Assembly: GCF_001307805.1 (NCBI RefSeq)
Contig: NZ_CP013862.1
Coordinates: 806,001-870,000 of the forward strand
Origin: Lentibacillus amyloliquefaciens
Lineage (GTDB): Bacteria; Bacillota; Bacilli; Bacillales; Amphibacillaceae
Length of the DNA: 64,000 nucleotides
Reading direction: 5' to 3'
Shown: piece after piece, positions 29,651 to 37,917 of the stretch
Layout: each line of letters opens with the position of its first letter
Position numbering within the stretch: the first letter of the stretch is position 1
The notes under the pieces: model-generated
What the model was told of the DNA's origin: nothing
Databases searched by the model: none
The model's input: the letters and a program-made list of their open reading frames with translations, nothing else
Made by a program: the position numbers and the translations under genes

Positions 29651-30979
29651 ATGGACTTACAAGAATATATCAAGAACAGATATGATGGACAGTTTCAGAA
29701 ATTTGTAATGGAAGAAATTAATAGCGTTCCACAACAACAGCATATTCGTCAAATTATTGATATTAAAGAGTATCTTGGCAAGAATCAGCATAAAGTCAAC
29801 ACTAGACCAAATGAAACATTTAATGGTAAAGAGATGGAAGTCGAACGGATTACATTGAACTATGCAAAGCAAATCGTACAGTTTACTGTTAATTTCTTAC
29901 TTGGCAGGAATCCAGTACAGTTGTCAGGTGTAGAAGATGTGGTTCAGGAACTCAATCGAGTATATAAGAAAGCCAAATACCATAAGATTGATTATAGATT
30001 GTTAGGTGACTTGGTACGATATGGGGAAGCGTTTGAATATGTGTATGTTAAAGATGGGCAAATATATAGTCAAGTCCTAGATGTGGCTGAATCGTACCCT
30101 ATTTATGACCCTGAAACAAATGAAATGCTTGCCTTTATACAATACTATCATAGCGATTATGTGGATTTCTATGTTGTGTTTACTGATGATGTTGTTGCTA
30201 AATATAATAATAGTCAAGGGGAAGATATAAGGTTAGTTGAGCAAAGACCTAACATAACTGGCTTGCCTATACATTATAAGACAGATAATGAGGTTGACAG
30301 TACAAGAGGACACAGCCCATTGAATGATATTATAGATATATTAGATAGTATGGAGAACCTTCTTAGTGAAGCCATAGACGGATTTGGACGATATATTACG
30401 GGAACGCCTGTTTCTATTGGACAGCAACTAACTAATGTTGAGTTACCAAAGCATGGTAATGGTGTTGGGATTGCTCTTGATGATGATGCAGATTTTAAAT
30501 ATGTGACGAATGAATTTGACCATAAGGCGTTTGAGAGTTTATATGGTACATTGCGTAATGCCCTCATGGATATATCCAACATGCCGAACATATTATTAAA
30601 TGGTGGCAGTACAATCAGTAACGTAGGCGATATTGCAGTTGAATCAATCTTCTATTTGTCATTGATTAGAGCAAATATGAATAGTAAGTATTTACAAGAT
30701 GGATTTGAACAGAGATTAGATAAGATCAGAAATGTATTGGCTATACAAGGTATTACATTTGATGATGATGATTATGAAGAAACGTCATTCGTGTTCAGTC
30801 CTGATATGCCGAAAGATACCACACAACTGATAGAAAATATTGAAAGTTTAAAGGGTATCGGTGCGATTAGTACGGAAAGTGTGTTGGATAATGTGTCATT
30901 CTTGGATAAGGTGAGTGAGATGGAACGATTGGCAAATGAAGGTGTGGAACAGGATAGCGGAAATACAGTTGATGAATAG
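29651..30979 (+). CDS. Phage portal protein (SPP1-type)
   Basis: A 442-residue portal forming the DNA entry ring of the capsid. Typical strings are NYAKQIVQFTVNFLLGRNP near 80, LLGDLVRYGEAFEYVYV near 120 and an acidic loop GVGIALDDDADF near 280. GAAAGGAATG precedes the ATG. In SPP1-like phages a minor head protein follows; here a 700-base non-coding region follows instead. Confidence 0.93.
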   Translation: MDLQEYIKNRYDGQFQKFVMEEINSVPQQQHIRQIIDIKEYLGKNQHKVNTRPNETFNGKEMEVERITLNYAKQIVQFTVNFLLGRNPVQLSGVEDVVQELNRVYKKAKYHKIDYRLLGDLVRYGEAFEYVYVKDGQIYSQVLDVAESYPIYDPETNEMLAFIQYYHSDYVDFYVVFTDDVVAKYNNSQGEDIRLVEQRPNITGLPIHYKTDNEVDSTRGHSPLNDIIDILDSMENLLSEAIDGFGRYITGTPVSIGQQLTNVELPKHGNGVGIALDDDADFKYVTNEFDHKAFESLYGTLRNALMDISNMPNILLNGGSTISNVGDIAVESIFYLSLIRANMNSKYLQDGFEQRLDKIRNVLAIQGITFDDDDYEETSFVFSPDMPKDTTQLIENIESLKGIGAISTESVLDNVSFLDKVSEMERLANEGVEQDSGNTVDE

Positions 30980-31620
30980 TATTGCCAGTGATACATGTTG
31001 AGTTCTGTTATAGCAAATAATACTAGATGTAGTATTGTATAGAAATGTTGATGTGATGGGGAATAATTGGGAAATAATAAATGTTGAAAAATTTTCGCTG
31101 TTACAATAGAAATACTTCGAGACACGAAATAAATATATAAAATTACACAAGAACCCTGAAATCGCAGTGATACAAACCATTTTCTGTTATAGCGTATTTT
31201 CATTGGCGGTCATAAATGATCGGCTGTTATATGCTATTGTCGTACAATGAGTATTATAAGACATAAAATACTGTCATATCAGGGTTCATATGGTTGATAT
31301 ATCTTATAGATAGATTAAGCAAAAATTCACTGGGGTGATGGGTGATTCGCTGTTATAGTCCAAAAATGCCAGCAATGCAGAGGTTCGGCTGTTATAGGCG
31401 TGTGTGAGGTTATAAGAGGTGTAAACATAGGCAAAACGCTTGTATATGGGCTTATATGGCGATATTTCACCCCCTCATTCTCAGAGGTCGGCATAGCATA
31501 CCAAATTTTGTACGCACGGAAAAAAATAAGGAATATGGGGGCTTTCTAATAATATATCACAATATCTAATCTAATCCAATTGTACACCCTTTTTTGAAAA
31601 AATTCAAACTATAGGAAAAT
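30980..31620. other. Non-coding region with repeated CTGTTATA motifs
   Basis: About 640 bases without a credible gene. CTGTTATA or CTGTTACA occurs on the + strand at 31005, 31098, 31184, 31224, 31350 and 31389, several inside TTCGCTGTTATAG or TCGGCTGTTATAG. A perfect small hairpin (AATACTA, four bases, TAGTATT) lies at 31019-31036. The repeats suggest a protein-binding array, for example a packaging or replication site, or a non-coding RNA. Confidence 0.65.
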
Positions 31621-31625
31621 TTTTC

Positions 31626-31654
31626 TTGTAATTATAGGAAATTTGACCTATACT
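31626..31654 (+). promoter_or_regulatory. Promoter of the lipoprotein gene
   Basis: TTGTAA (31626-31631), 17 bases, TATACT (31649-31654), followed by an AAAAGGGGG ribosome site. Confidence 0.65.
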
Positions 31655-31680
31655 ATAAGCGAAAAGGGGGATTATGGAAA

Positions 31681-32457
31681 ATGAAGAAATTTTTACTTAT
31701 TTTGTTTACTTTGTCCATTGTATTAGTTGGTTGTGGGATTGCAGAAAGTGTAGAACCTAATGAGGAAAAAACAAATAGTATTAGTGAGAGTATACTAACT
31801 TACGATAATATTTCCCCATATATAAATGATGAAATCGAGTTTATCAATGAAGGGTCGGTAAGATATGAAGGGTACGACCTTTATGACTACACTATTAGTT
31901 TACAAGCATCTAATAGATTTAATGAATTAACTAAAGATGAAAAGTATTATAAAATGGTTGATATAGTTAAAAAAATTATGGATGATTATTATAACGGTGA
32001 TTTGGATTGTGATGTTGAAAAAACAGGATGCTCTATTGAAAATATCGAAGTTATATCAGGTGAAGATACTTATAAAATAGATTATGAAGAATGGGAAAGT
32101 GACCATAACTATACGATTAACATTAACTCAGGTGAAGAATACAAACCTAAAGCAGAACAAGATAAAGTATCTGCCAGTGTGGATAAATACTTTGAAGAAA
32201 AGGATAATCAAGATACCGAAACTACTATTGATAGTAAAAACGGAAATGATTGGATAAATTTAACTGATAATCAAAAATTTCATGCGGTATCTAATGCCTT
32301 TTATAACTTAGATAATCAAGGATATACAATCACGGAAACTGAATATTATTATATTAGTGCTTTAGATGAATTTTATTCAGATAGCACTACAAGATCAACA
32401 TCTGTAAATGAAGCGTTAGCGTCTGTCGGCACTATGTCTGGAACAATATACAAATAA
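31681..32457 (+). CDS. Element-encoded lipoprotein
   Basis: A 258-residue protein with a signal peptide and lipobox (VLVGC, Cys19), followed by a hydrophilic, acidic body. AAAAGGGGG precedes the ATG. It sits between portal and connector genes but has its own promoter and terminator, the arrangement of a moron expressed in the lysogen. Some temperate phages encode surface lipoproteins that block DNA injection by related phages; that is a possible role, not shown by sequence. No family is recognised. Confidence 0.8.
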   Translation: MKKFLLILFTLSIVLVGCGIAESVEPNEEKTNSISESILTYDNISPYINDEIEFINEGSVRYEGYDLYDYTISLQASNRFNELTKDEKYYKMVDIVKKIMDDYYNGDLDCDVEKTGCSIENIEVISGEDTYKIDYEEWESDHNYTININSGEEYKPKAEQDKVSASVDKYFEEKDNQDTETTIDSKNGNDWINLTDNQKFHAVSNAFYNLDNQGYTITETEYYYISALDEFYSDSTTRSTSVNEALASVGTMSGTIYK

Positions 32458-32470
32458 TAACAATTTTACC

Positions 32471-32498
32471 TATCCTTCAAATTTGAGGGGTATTTTTT
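32471..32498 (+). terminator. Terminator of the lipoprotein gene
   Basis: TATCCTTCAAA pairs with TTTGAGGGGTA (two G-U pairs), followed by TTTTTT. Confidence 0.7.
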
Positions 32499-32523
32499 AT
32501 TATCTATAAAGGAAGGTGTACAA

Positions 32524-32868
32524 ATGAACAATATCCAACGCTTAGAAATGGAAACAAAAGGTATCCAACTAGATCAATCGGAATTAATCATCTATCTCGA
32601 AGAAAATGACTTGCAACCACATCAAGAATACAATGCTAAATCAGCCACCAACAAACGTAATATATATAAATCGGCTTTATCTGTCCTTGAATCAATCGCA
32701 AATTCACCTGAAACGCTTAAAAATATTAAAAGTGAAGAATTATCTGTATCAGATTTTGCCACTAATATTCAGAACAGAATAGACCAATTGGAATATAAAA
32801 TTAGAATGTTAAAAACTGACGAGCAAGCACAATATAACTCAAATACATTCTTCTTATTTGATCGGTAA
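32524..32868 (+). CDS. Head-tail connector protein (gp6/gp15-like)
   Basis: A 114-residue helical protein: ELIIYLEENDLQPHQEY, then ALSVLESIANSPETLKN and ISDFA-like VSDFATNIQNRIDQLEYKI. This layout is typical of small head-completion adaptors that ring the portal in HK97- and SPP1-like phages. AAGGAAGG lies before the ATG. Confidence 0.75.
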   Translation: MNNIQRLEMETKGIQLDQSELIIYLEENDLQPHQEYNAKSATNKRNIYKSALSVLESIANSPETLKNIKSEELSVSDFATNIQNRIDQLEYKIRMLKTDEQAQYNSNTFFLFDR

Positions 32869-32882
32869 AGGTAGGTGATAAA

Positions 32883-33473
32883 ATGTTACAAGAATCCTTT
32901 AACCAATTATTAAATCAATTTTCTGTACCAATTCAATTGAATAGTGAAACCAACTCACGTAAAGCAATTATTACAAGTCAATCTGTATCTGATTCAATGC
33001 CTAATTTTGATGACAAAAATATTCAAACAAATTGGGAAATCAATCGTGGCGACATTATTATTTATTACAATGTAGAATATCTGATTATTACTGATGTTCA
33101 AGCGAAACGGTCTTATGGTTATATGGCAACTATGCGTCCAATGTCAAATACACTTCAATATACGTACATGACAGAAGGCGAATATTATTATGACCGTCTT
33201 GGAAATAAGGTGTACACAGAAGAACCAAAAGAGGTGACATTAGATTTACCTTGTATTGCGTATCAGGAAGGTACGCCAACCTTAGATGGTGGTCAGATTG
33301 TTGTACCTGATAATCGTATTACGGTAATTATGCCTGATAATGAATCAAGTCAGAAACTTCAAATGAACACAGAACATCAATTACTAAATCACAATTATAA
33401 TATAGTAGATATTAATTTGCTTCAATCAGGTTTACGTATTTTTACAATGGAATGGGTTCAATCATCTTCATAA
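32883..33473 (+). CDS. Probable head-closure/stopper protein
   Basis: A 196-residue beta-rich protein with NWEINRGDIIIYYNVEYLI, a pattern of head-closure (SPP1 gp16-like) domains, extended at the C-terminus. It follows the connector by 14 bases, where head-closure genes normally lie. It is the last gene before attR; no tail gene follows. Confidence 0.6.
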   Translation: MLQESFNQLLNQFSVPIQLNSETNSRKAIITSQSVSDSMPNFDDKNIQTNWEINRGDIIIYYNVEYLIITDVQAKRSYGYMATMRPMSNTLQYTYMTEGEYYYDRLGNKVYTEEPKEVTLDLPCIAYQEGTPTLDGGQIVVPDNRITVIMPDNESSQKLQMNTEHQLLNHNYNIVDINLLQSGLRIFTMEWVQSSS

Positions 33474-33493
33474 TAATAATGTAGAAACTCGAA

Positions 33494-33572
33494 AAAAATT
33501 AACCACAACATACCATTATATTGGACAAAGCCATTCTTTTATGCTATATTTTACTTATCAGAAAAAGTGGTT
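33494..33572 (-). repeat. Integrase arm-type repeats, right end (inverted)
   Basis: AAAAATTAACC (33494-33504) is the complement of the left-end GGTTAATTTTT, and CAGAAAAAGTGGTT (33559-33572) is the exact complement of 14669-14682. The mirrored arrangement supports recombination arm sites. Confidence 0.6.
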
Positions 33573-33625
33573 CGGAAAAATGCCTTAACCCTTGATGTGT
33601 CAATGATTTGGTTTTATTCATTACC

Positions 33626-33731
33626 AACCGTCGCAGAAAAAAATCAATCAAATGATGCGGTCAATGAATAACCAACAGCAAGAAAAAGGTAAAGGTAAAG
33701 GAAAGTAACGGCTATTATTCATAAAAATTGC
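33626..33731 (+). repeat. attR, 106-bp direct repeat (yneF 3' fragment)
   Basis: Identical to attL (14508-14613). It contains an untranslated copy of the last 83 bases of yneF, marking the right edge of the element. Confidence 0.95.
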
Positions 33732-33733
33732 TC

Positions 33734-33770
33734 AAATCCCTCTGTTATCTCATTATATCAGGGGGATTTT
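33734..33770 (+). terminator. Original yneF terminator
   Basis: AAATCCCTCTG pairs with CAGGGGGATTT with one irregularity, followed by TAT. It would have ended yneF before integration. Confidence 0.75.
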
Positions 33771-33895
33771 ATGTATGGGCCAATTTAAAAAGTTGAACTT
33801 AAAATATAAGTGTTGCTTTATTGTCAAAAACAGTTTCGGCTTGCGCTGCGCACATCTGATAATATATATTCAGGGCATAGAGTAGGAGGCGTATC

Positions 33896-34603
33896 ATGTC
33901 AGAAGAAATTAATGTCTTCATAGCTTTTGGCGCGGGATTATTATCATTTATCTCTCCTTGTGTTTTACCGCTCTATCCGGCATTTCTTTCGTATATTACC
34001 GGTATGAGTGTTAATGAATTAAAAGATGAAAATAACATGCTTACCAGGAAAAGTATTTTGCATACGGTATGTTTCCTGATTGGCTTTTCACTCGTTTTTA
34101 TTATGCTCGGGTTTGGCACTTCTTTTATTTCCGAATTCCTGCAAGCCAACAGGGATATTATCAGACAAATCGGCGCCATATTAATTGTGTTTTTTGGACT
34201 TGTCATTGTAGGGGTCTTTAATTTTAAATTTCTTATGAAAGACCGAAAAATCACTTTCAAGAATCGCCCGGCAGGCTTTTTTGGATCTTTTATCATTGGT
34301 TTGGCTTTTTCGCTGGGATGGACACCTTGCATGGGACCCATATTAGTCATTGTCATTTCACTGGCCGCTACAAATCCTGATTTGGGCATGATAATGATGA
34401 TAAGTTATATACTTGGTTTTTCTATACCATTTCTCGTATTATCATTTTTTGTCGGAAAAATGAAGTGGATCAAACAGAATAGTGCTAAACTAACCAAAAT
34501 TGGCGGTTATATTATGGTATTCATGGGCATCGCTTTATACTTTGACTGGATGGCTGATTTGACCGCATTTCTGGCAGCGCTGTTTGGTTTCAGCGGTTTT
34601 TAA
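33896..34603 (+). CDS. ccdA: Cytochrome c biogenesis protein CcdA
   Basis: A 235-residue protein with six predicted membrane helices. The two redox cysteines are in ISPCVLPL (about 22) and GWTPCMGP (about 145), as in the DsbD/CcdA family, which moves reducing power across the membrane for cytochrome c maturation and spore coat or sporulation thiol proteins. AGGAGG lies before the ATG. Its place after yneF is the normal Bacillus position. Confidence 0.95.
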   Translation: MSEEINVFIAFGAGLLSFISPCVLPLYPAFLSYITGMSVNELKDENNMLTRKSILHTVCFLIGFSLVFIMLGFGTSFISEFLQANRDIIRQIGAILIVFFGLVIVGVFNFKFLMKDRKITFKNRPAGFFGSFIIGLAFSLGWTPCMGPILVIVISLAATNPDLGMIMMISYILGFSIPFLVLSFFVGKMKWIKQNSAKLTKIGGYIMVFMGIALYFDWMADLTAFLAALFGFSGF

Positions 34604-34697
34604 GACGGCCGATGAATTTTGCTGAATTTGAAGCGGTCAATATGTTACAATAAATTCAACATAAAAGCGTCGAACAAAGAAAAGGAGTAATAGCTGA

Positions 34698-35123
34698 ATG
34701 TATAAACCAAATGATCTTATTTTGCGTACTATAACATCACTGATCGCTTTTATTCTGTTGGGTTTTTCGATTTATTTACTGTTTGCAGGCCATAATTCAC
34801 CAGGCGGAGGATTCGTTGGTGGACTGATGACTTCTGCTGCAATTGTACTGATGTACATGGCATATGGAATAACCGTATTGGAAAAGTTCCTTCCGCTGAA
34901 TTATCGAAAAATAGTGCCACTTGGCTTATTGGTCGCAACAGGAACAGGTTTGGGTTCTTTTCTGTTTCAGCAGCCATTTTTATCACAAACCTTTGATTAT
35001 TTCCATTTTCCTGTTTTAGGTGAGCTGGAACTTGCAACCGCGATGCTATTTGATCTTGGTGTTTATTTAACAGTATTTGGTGTTACGATAACCATTATTT
35101 TATCGATCGCCGAAGACCGGTAA
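34698..35123 (+). CDS. MrpB/MnhB-type antiporter subunit, orphan
   Basis: A 141-residue membrane protein with four helices. AGHNSPGGGFVGGLM near residue 30 and LGVYLTVFGVTITIILSI near the end are hallmarks of subunit B of Mrp/Mnh Na+/H+ antiporters. Mrp complexes need six or seven subunits, and none of the others is near. It occupies the place where B. subtilis has yneI, between ccdA and ccdC. AAAGGAG precedes the ATG. Confidence 0.9.
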   Translation: MYKPNDLILRTITSLIAFILLGFSIYLLFAGHNSPGGGFVGGLMTSAAIVLMYMAYGITVLEKFLPLNYRKIVPLGLLVATGTGLGSFLFQQPFLSQTFDYFHFPVLGELELATAMLFDLGVYLTVFGVTITIILSIAEDR

Positions 35124-35219
35124 CGTCTATGCTATACCAGTAAAGGTATTACATTTTGCAATCTTATGTGCCGGGAGAAATCGACACTGATTGATAACAA
35201 GAGAAAGAGTTGATGACCA

Positions 35220-35702
35220 ATGTTCTGGCTGACAGCAAGTACGATTGTTGCAACCTTTATGGCGATTGCGATGATTGCCATTCGGTTGAAGGCCGCTAAA
35301 AAACCGGCAACTGTAAAAAAAATTATATTGCCTCCATTGTTTATGAGTACAGGTGCATTCATGTTTTTGTTTCCTGTGTTTCGGGTGGACATGCTGCAAG
35401 TATTGGAAGCCATCGTAATCGGTGTCATCTTCTCTGTATTTTTAATCAAAACTTCTAAATTTGAAATTAAAGAGAAGGACATATATTTGATTCCATCTAA
35501 AGCGTTTGCTTTTATTTTATTTGGTTTGTTGTTCATCAGGATTATTATAAAACTGGTGATTGGCTCGACGATTTCATTTGGCGAAACGAGCGGTATGTTT
35601 TTCCTTCTTGCTTTCGGGATGATTGTAACATGGCGTCTGGCTATGCTTTATAAATTTAAAAAGCTTGAAAAAAATCTTGTAATTAATCGGAACGCTATAT
35701 AA
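35220..35702 (+). CDS. ccdC: CcdC (YneJ) family membrane protein
   Basis: A 160-residue protein with about five membrane helices (LTASTIVATFMAIAMIAIR near the start). It corresponds to CcdC, which in B. subtilis lies in the ccd locus and is dispensable for cytochrome c synthesis. The ribosome site is weak (AGAAAGAG). A shared terminator lies directly after its stop. Confidence 0.88.
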   Translation: MFWLTASTIVATFMAIAMIAIRLKAAKKPATVKKIILPPLFMSTGAFMFLFPVFRVDMLQVLEAIVIGVIFSVFLIKTSKFEIKEKDIYLIPSKAFAFILFGLLFIRIIIKLVIGSTISFGETSGMFFLLAFGMIVTWRLAMLYKFKKLEKNLVINRNAI

Positions 35703-35742
35703 AATGGCAGCCCCTTTCTTAACAGGAGCTGCCATTTATTAT
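35703..35742. terminator. Bidirectional terminator between ccdC and yneK
   Basis: AATGGCAGC pairs with GCTGCCATT between convergent genes; T and A runs lie on either side. Confidence 0.85.
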
Positions 35743-35758
35743 ATTCATTAAGAACTTA

Positions 35759-36274
35759 TTATTTGCCGGTATTTTTAAGAGAATTGACCTTTTCTGACGA
35801 CATTTTTTTATAACGGGACTTCCAATTATCCGCATAATTGCTGCGGGATAACTCAAATAAATGCTCATACGGTTCAACATCGATTTCTTTTTCTTTTAAT
35901 TTTTTTCTTAAAAATTTATGATCCCTTTTAGGCGTCGCCAGAATATAACCTTCAATTAATGTATCCTGAGTTATGTGACGGTTCTCTTTCTTTAAGGCTA
36001 TTTCCCCAATTTTTCCGGCAATTTTATGTCTGGCCACATCTCTGAATAATTCAGGGACGGGTGAAACCAATTCTTCAAGCAGTGACTTTTCAGTTTCTTG
36101 CCACAGATGACTTGTATTATTTACATAGTACTCTTCCCATTCCATATTTGAATGGCCGTCTTCTTTTGGAAGCTGCTTCAGGAATTTACGGAACATAAAA
36201 TAACCGCCGATTCCCATTAGGCTGATCATTAAAAATCCCCAAAAAATGATCAGTATATCGTCTATCATTGACAT
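35759..36274 (-). CDS. yneK: YneK (DUF2621) membrane-anchored protein
   Basis: A 171-residue protein with one N-terminal membrane helix (IFWGFLMISLMGIGGYFMF) and a soluble charged domain (MEWEEYYVNNTSHLW, FRDVARHKIAGKIGEIA) that marks the DUF2621 family. Convergent to ccdC as in Bacillus. Function is not established. Confidence 0.85.
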   Translation of the reverse strand: MSMIDDILIIFWGFLMISLMGIGGYFMFRKFLKQLPKEDGHSNMEWEEYYVNNTSHLWQETEKSLLEELVSPVPELFRDVARHKIAGKIGEIALKKENRHITQDTLIEGYILATPKRDHKFLRKKLKEKEIDVEPYEHLFELSRSNYADNWKSRYKKMSSEKVNSLKNTGK

Positions 36275-36523
36275 ATTATCACCTATTTTGCTTTATTATT
36301 TAACAATATTTTCCTTTAATTTTTTATTTTTATGGGCTATTATATTATCTAATGATACTGATGAATCATCAAAATTAATTCAGGTCATGAGCTTTTTACA
36401 TAAATTAAGAATTGTATTATAATTTAGACTGGCTACATAGTTTCATTCATACATATATTAGCATATATTCGTTAAATTTGTCATATGAATGATTGATAAT
36501 CAATCAAGCAAGGAGGGGGAAGG

Positions 36524-37642
36524 GTGAGCAATCGTTACCGGGATGAACCATTTGATATAAACGAAGACGAGAAACATTCAATTTCAATTCAAAACCTTCG
36601 CGAATTTTATAATTTTGCTTCATTGCCTTCTTCAATTCTTAAGTGGATAGATCGGAATATGGCGGGATTCATCACTTTATGGAACCAGGACGGGGAGGCT
36701 GTTTTCATATCAAAAACAGCGGAAGACATACTGGGCTATCCCATCTCTGAAATGCTCGGTACAAACTGGTCTGATTGGGTTTCCGCTGCAGACATTTCTC
36801 ACGTTAAAAATAATATCGATTACATCCAAACAATAAAACAAACGATTCATCTTAACGTACGGAATGCTTCCGGCAAAAACATATGGACCGAAAATCAGGT
36901 GGCAGGTATTGAAGATACAAATGGGAAGCTATATTATATCTCTGCCACAAAGGATATCACGGATAAAAAAGACGCAGAAGAGCTAATGATACGGTCTGAA
37001 AAGATGTCAGTTGCCGGTCAGCTTGCAGCAGGCGTTGCACATGAAATCAGGAACCCTCTCACATCAATAAAAGGTTTTTTACAGTTATTGCAAGCCGGTG
37101 TGAACAGGGAAGACGAATACTACAAGATTATGGTTGATGAGATTGAAAAGATGGAAACAATTACCTCAGAGTTATTATTTATTTCAAAACCTATGACAGA
37201 TCATAAAGATAAAGAAAACCTGAGGGAAATGATCGATGATGTTGTGACTCTGCTCATACCTCAAGCGAGATTAAAAAATATTGAGGTGCTGTACAATCAG
37301 CAGTCGGATCAGGTGGTGACGTGTGACCGATCTCAAATCAAACAGGTTTTTATTAATCTTTTGAAAAATGCAATTGAAGCGATGGAAGAACCAGGGTGCA
37401 TAACTGTTAATAACTATCCGGAAAATAACCAGGTTTATATTGATATCCTTGATGAAGGGCCCGGTATAACTGATGAAGTTCTGAATGAGATGGGGGAACC
37501 TTTTTTTACGACAAAACAAAACGGTACAGGACTCGGTTTGATGATTACGAGACAAATTCTTGAACGACATGAAGGAAGCCTTGAAATAATGCGAAATGAA
37601 ACGCATGGAAGCACATTCAGGGTCATTTTGCCAAATCTGTGA
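36524..37642 (+). CDS. PAS-domain sensor histidine kinase (sporulation-kinase type)
   Basis: A 372-residue kinase: PAS domain at about 40-150, a HisKA domain with the phosphorylated His near 173 (VAHEIRNPLTSIKGF), and an HATPase domain with NLLKNAIEAM, LDEGPGI and NGTGLGL. No membrane helix and no response regulator beside it, as for the Kin proteins that feed the Spo0F phosphorelay. It starts with GTG behind AAGGAGGGGG. Assignment to the phosphorelay is inference. Confidence 0.9.
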   Translation: MSNRYRDEPFDINEDEKHSISIQNLREFYNFASLPSSILKWIDRNMAGFITLWNQDGEAVFISKTAEDILGYPISEMLGTNWSDWVSAADISHVKNNIDYIQTIKQTIHLNVRNASGKNIWTENQVAGIEDTNGKLYYISATKDITDKKDAEELMIRSEKMSVAGQLAAGVAHEIRNPLTSIKGFLQLLQAGVNREDEYYKIMVDEIEKMETITSELLFISKPMTDHKDKENLREMIDDVVTLLIPQARLKNIEVLYNQQSDQVVTCDRSQIKQVFINLLKNAIEAMEEPGCITVNNYPENNQVYIDILDEGPGITDEVLNEMGEPFFTTKQNGTGLGLMITRQILERHEGSLEIMRNETHGSTFRVILPNL

Positions 37643-37674
37643 GATAAATGGAAATAAACTATAAATGTAATCTT

Positions 37675-37768
37675 ATAAGTATTTCTTATCACATTTAATA
37701 ACTTATTAATATATACATTTTCACTATATATTGATTGTTTTATAGAATCATTTCTTATAAGATATAAT
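37675..37768 (+). promoter_or_regulatory. Putative citB control region
   Basis: ATAA-N7-TTAT occurs at 37675-37689, the dyad known for the citrate regulator CcpC. A second CTTATAAG palindrome (37754-37761) overlaps the region just before a -10 candidate TATAAT (37763-37768). The dyad is farther from the -10 than in B. subtilis. Confidence 0.4.
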
Positions 37769-37917
37769 CGTAGAAACTTTTTTGCAGATAGCAAATATTA
37801 AAGATTTTATCTGCATAAATGAGGTCAAGTTTATGCCATATTCTATGGTTATAAGCTGGATTTCTTATCAAATCGTAAGGTGTTTTAGAAAAGATGAAAG
37901 AGAGGGGTAAAGCTGTT

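Larger units (their letters stand above)
14508..33731 (+). mobile_element. 19.2-kb integrative phage-like element with head genes but no tail genes
   Basis: The element is delimited by a perfect 106-bp direct repeat, starts with a tyrosine integrase facing away from attL, and is more AT-rich than its flanks. It carries holin-like, fibre-like, scaffold, capsid (IS21-split), Xre regulator, replication initiator with iterons, terminase, portal, connector and head-closure genes. No tail tube, tape measure, baseplate, endolysin or capsid protease is seen. The flanks (yneF and ccdA) are neighbours in Bacillus without the element. The gene content resembles capsid-forming phage satellites that borrow helper tails; that reading is inference. 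Confidence 0.9.

Noticed and set aside
35132..35536. 134-residue frame opposite ccdC
   Set aside because: Antisense shadow of a conserved membrane protein; no ribosome site.
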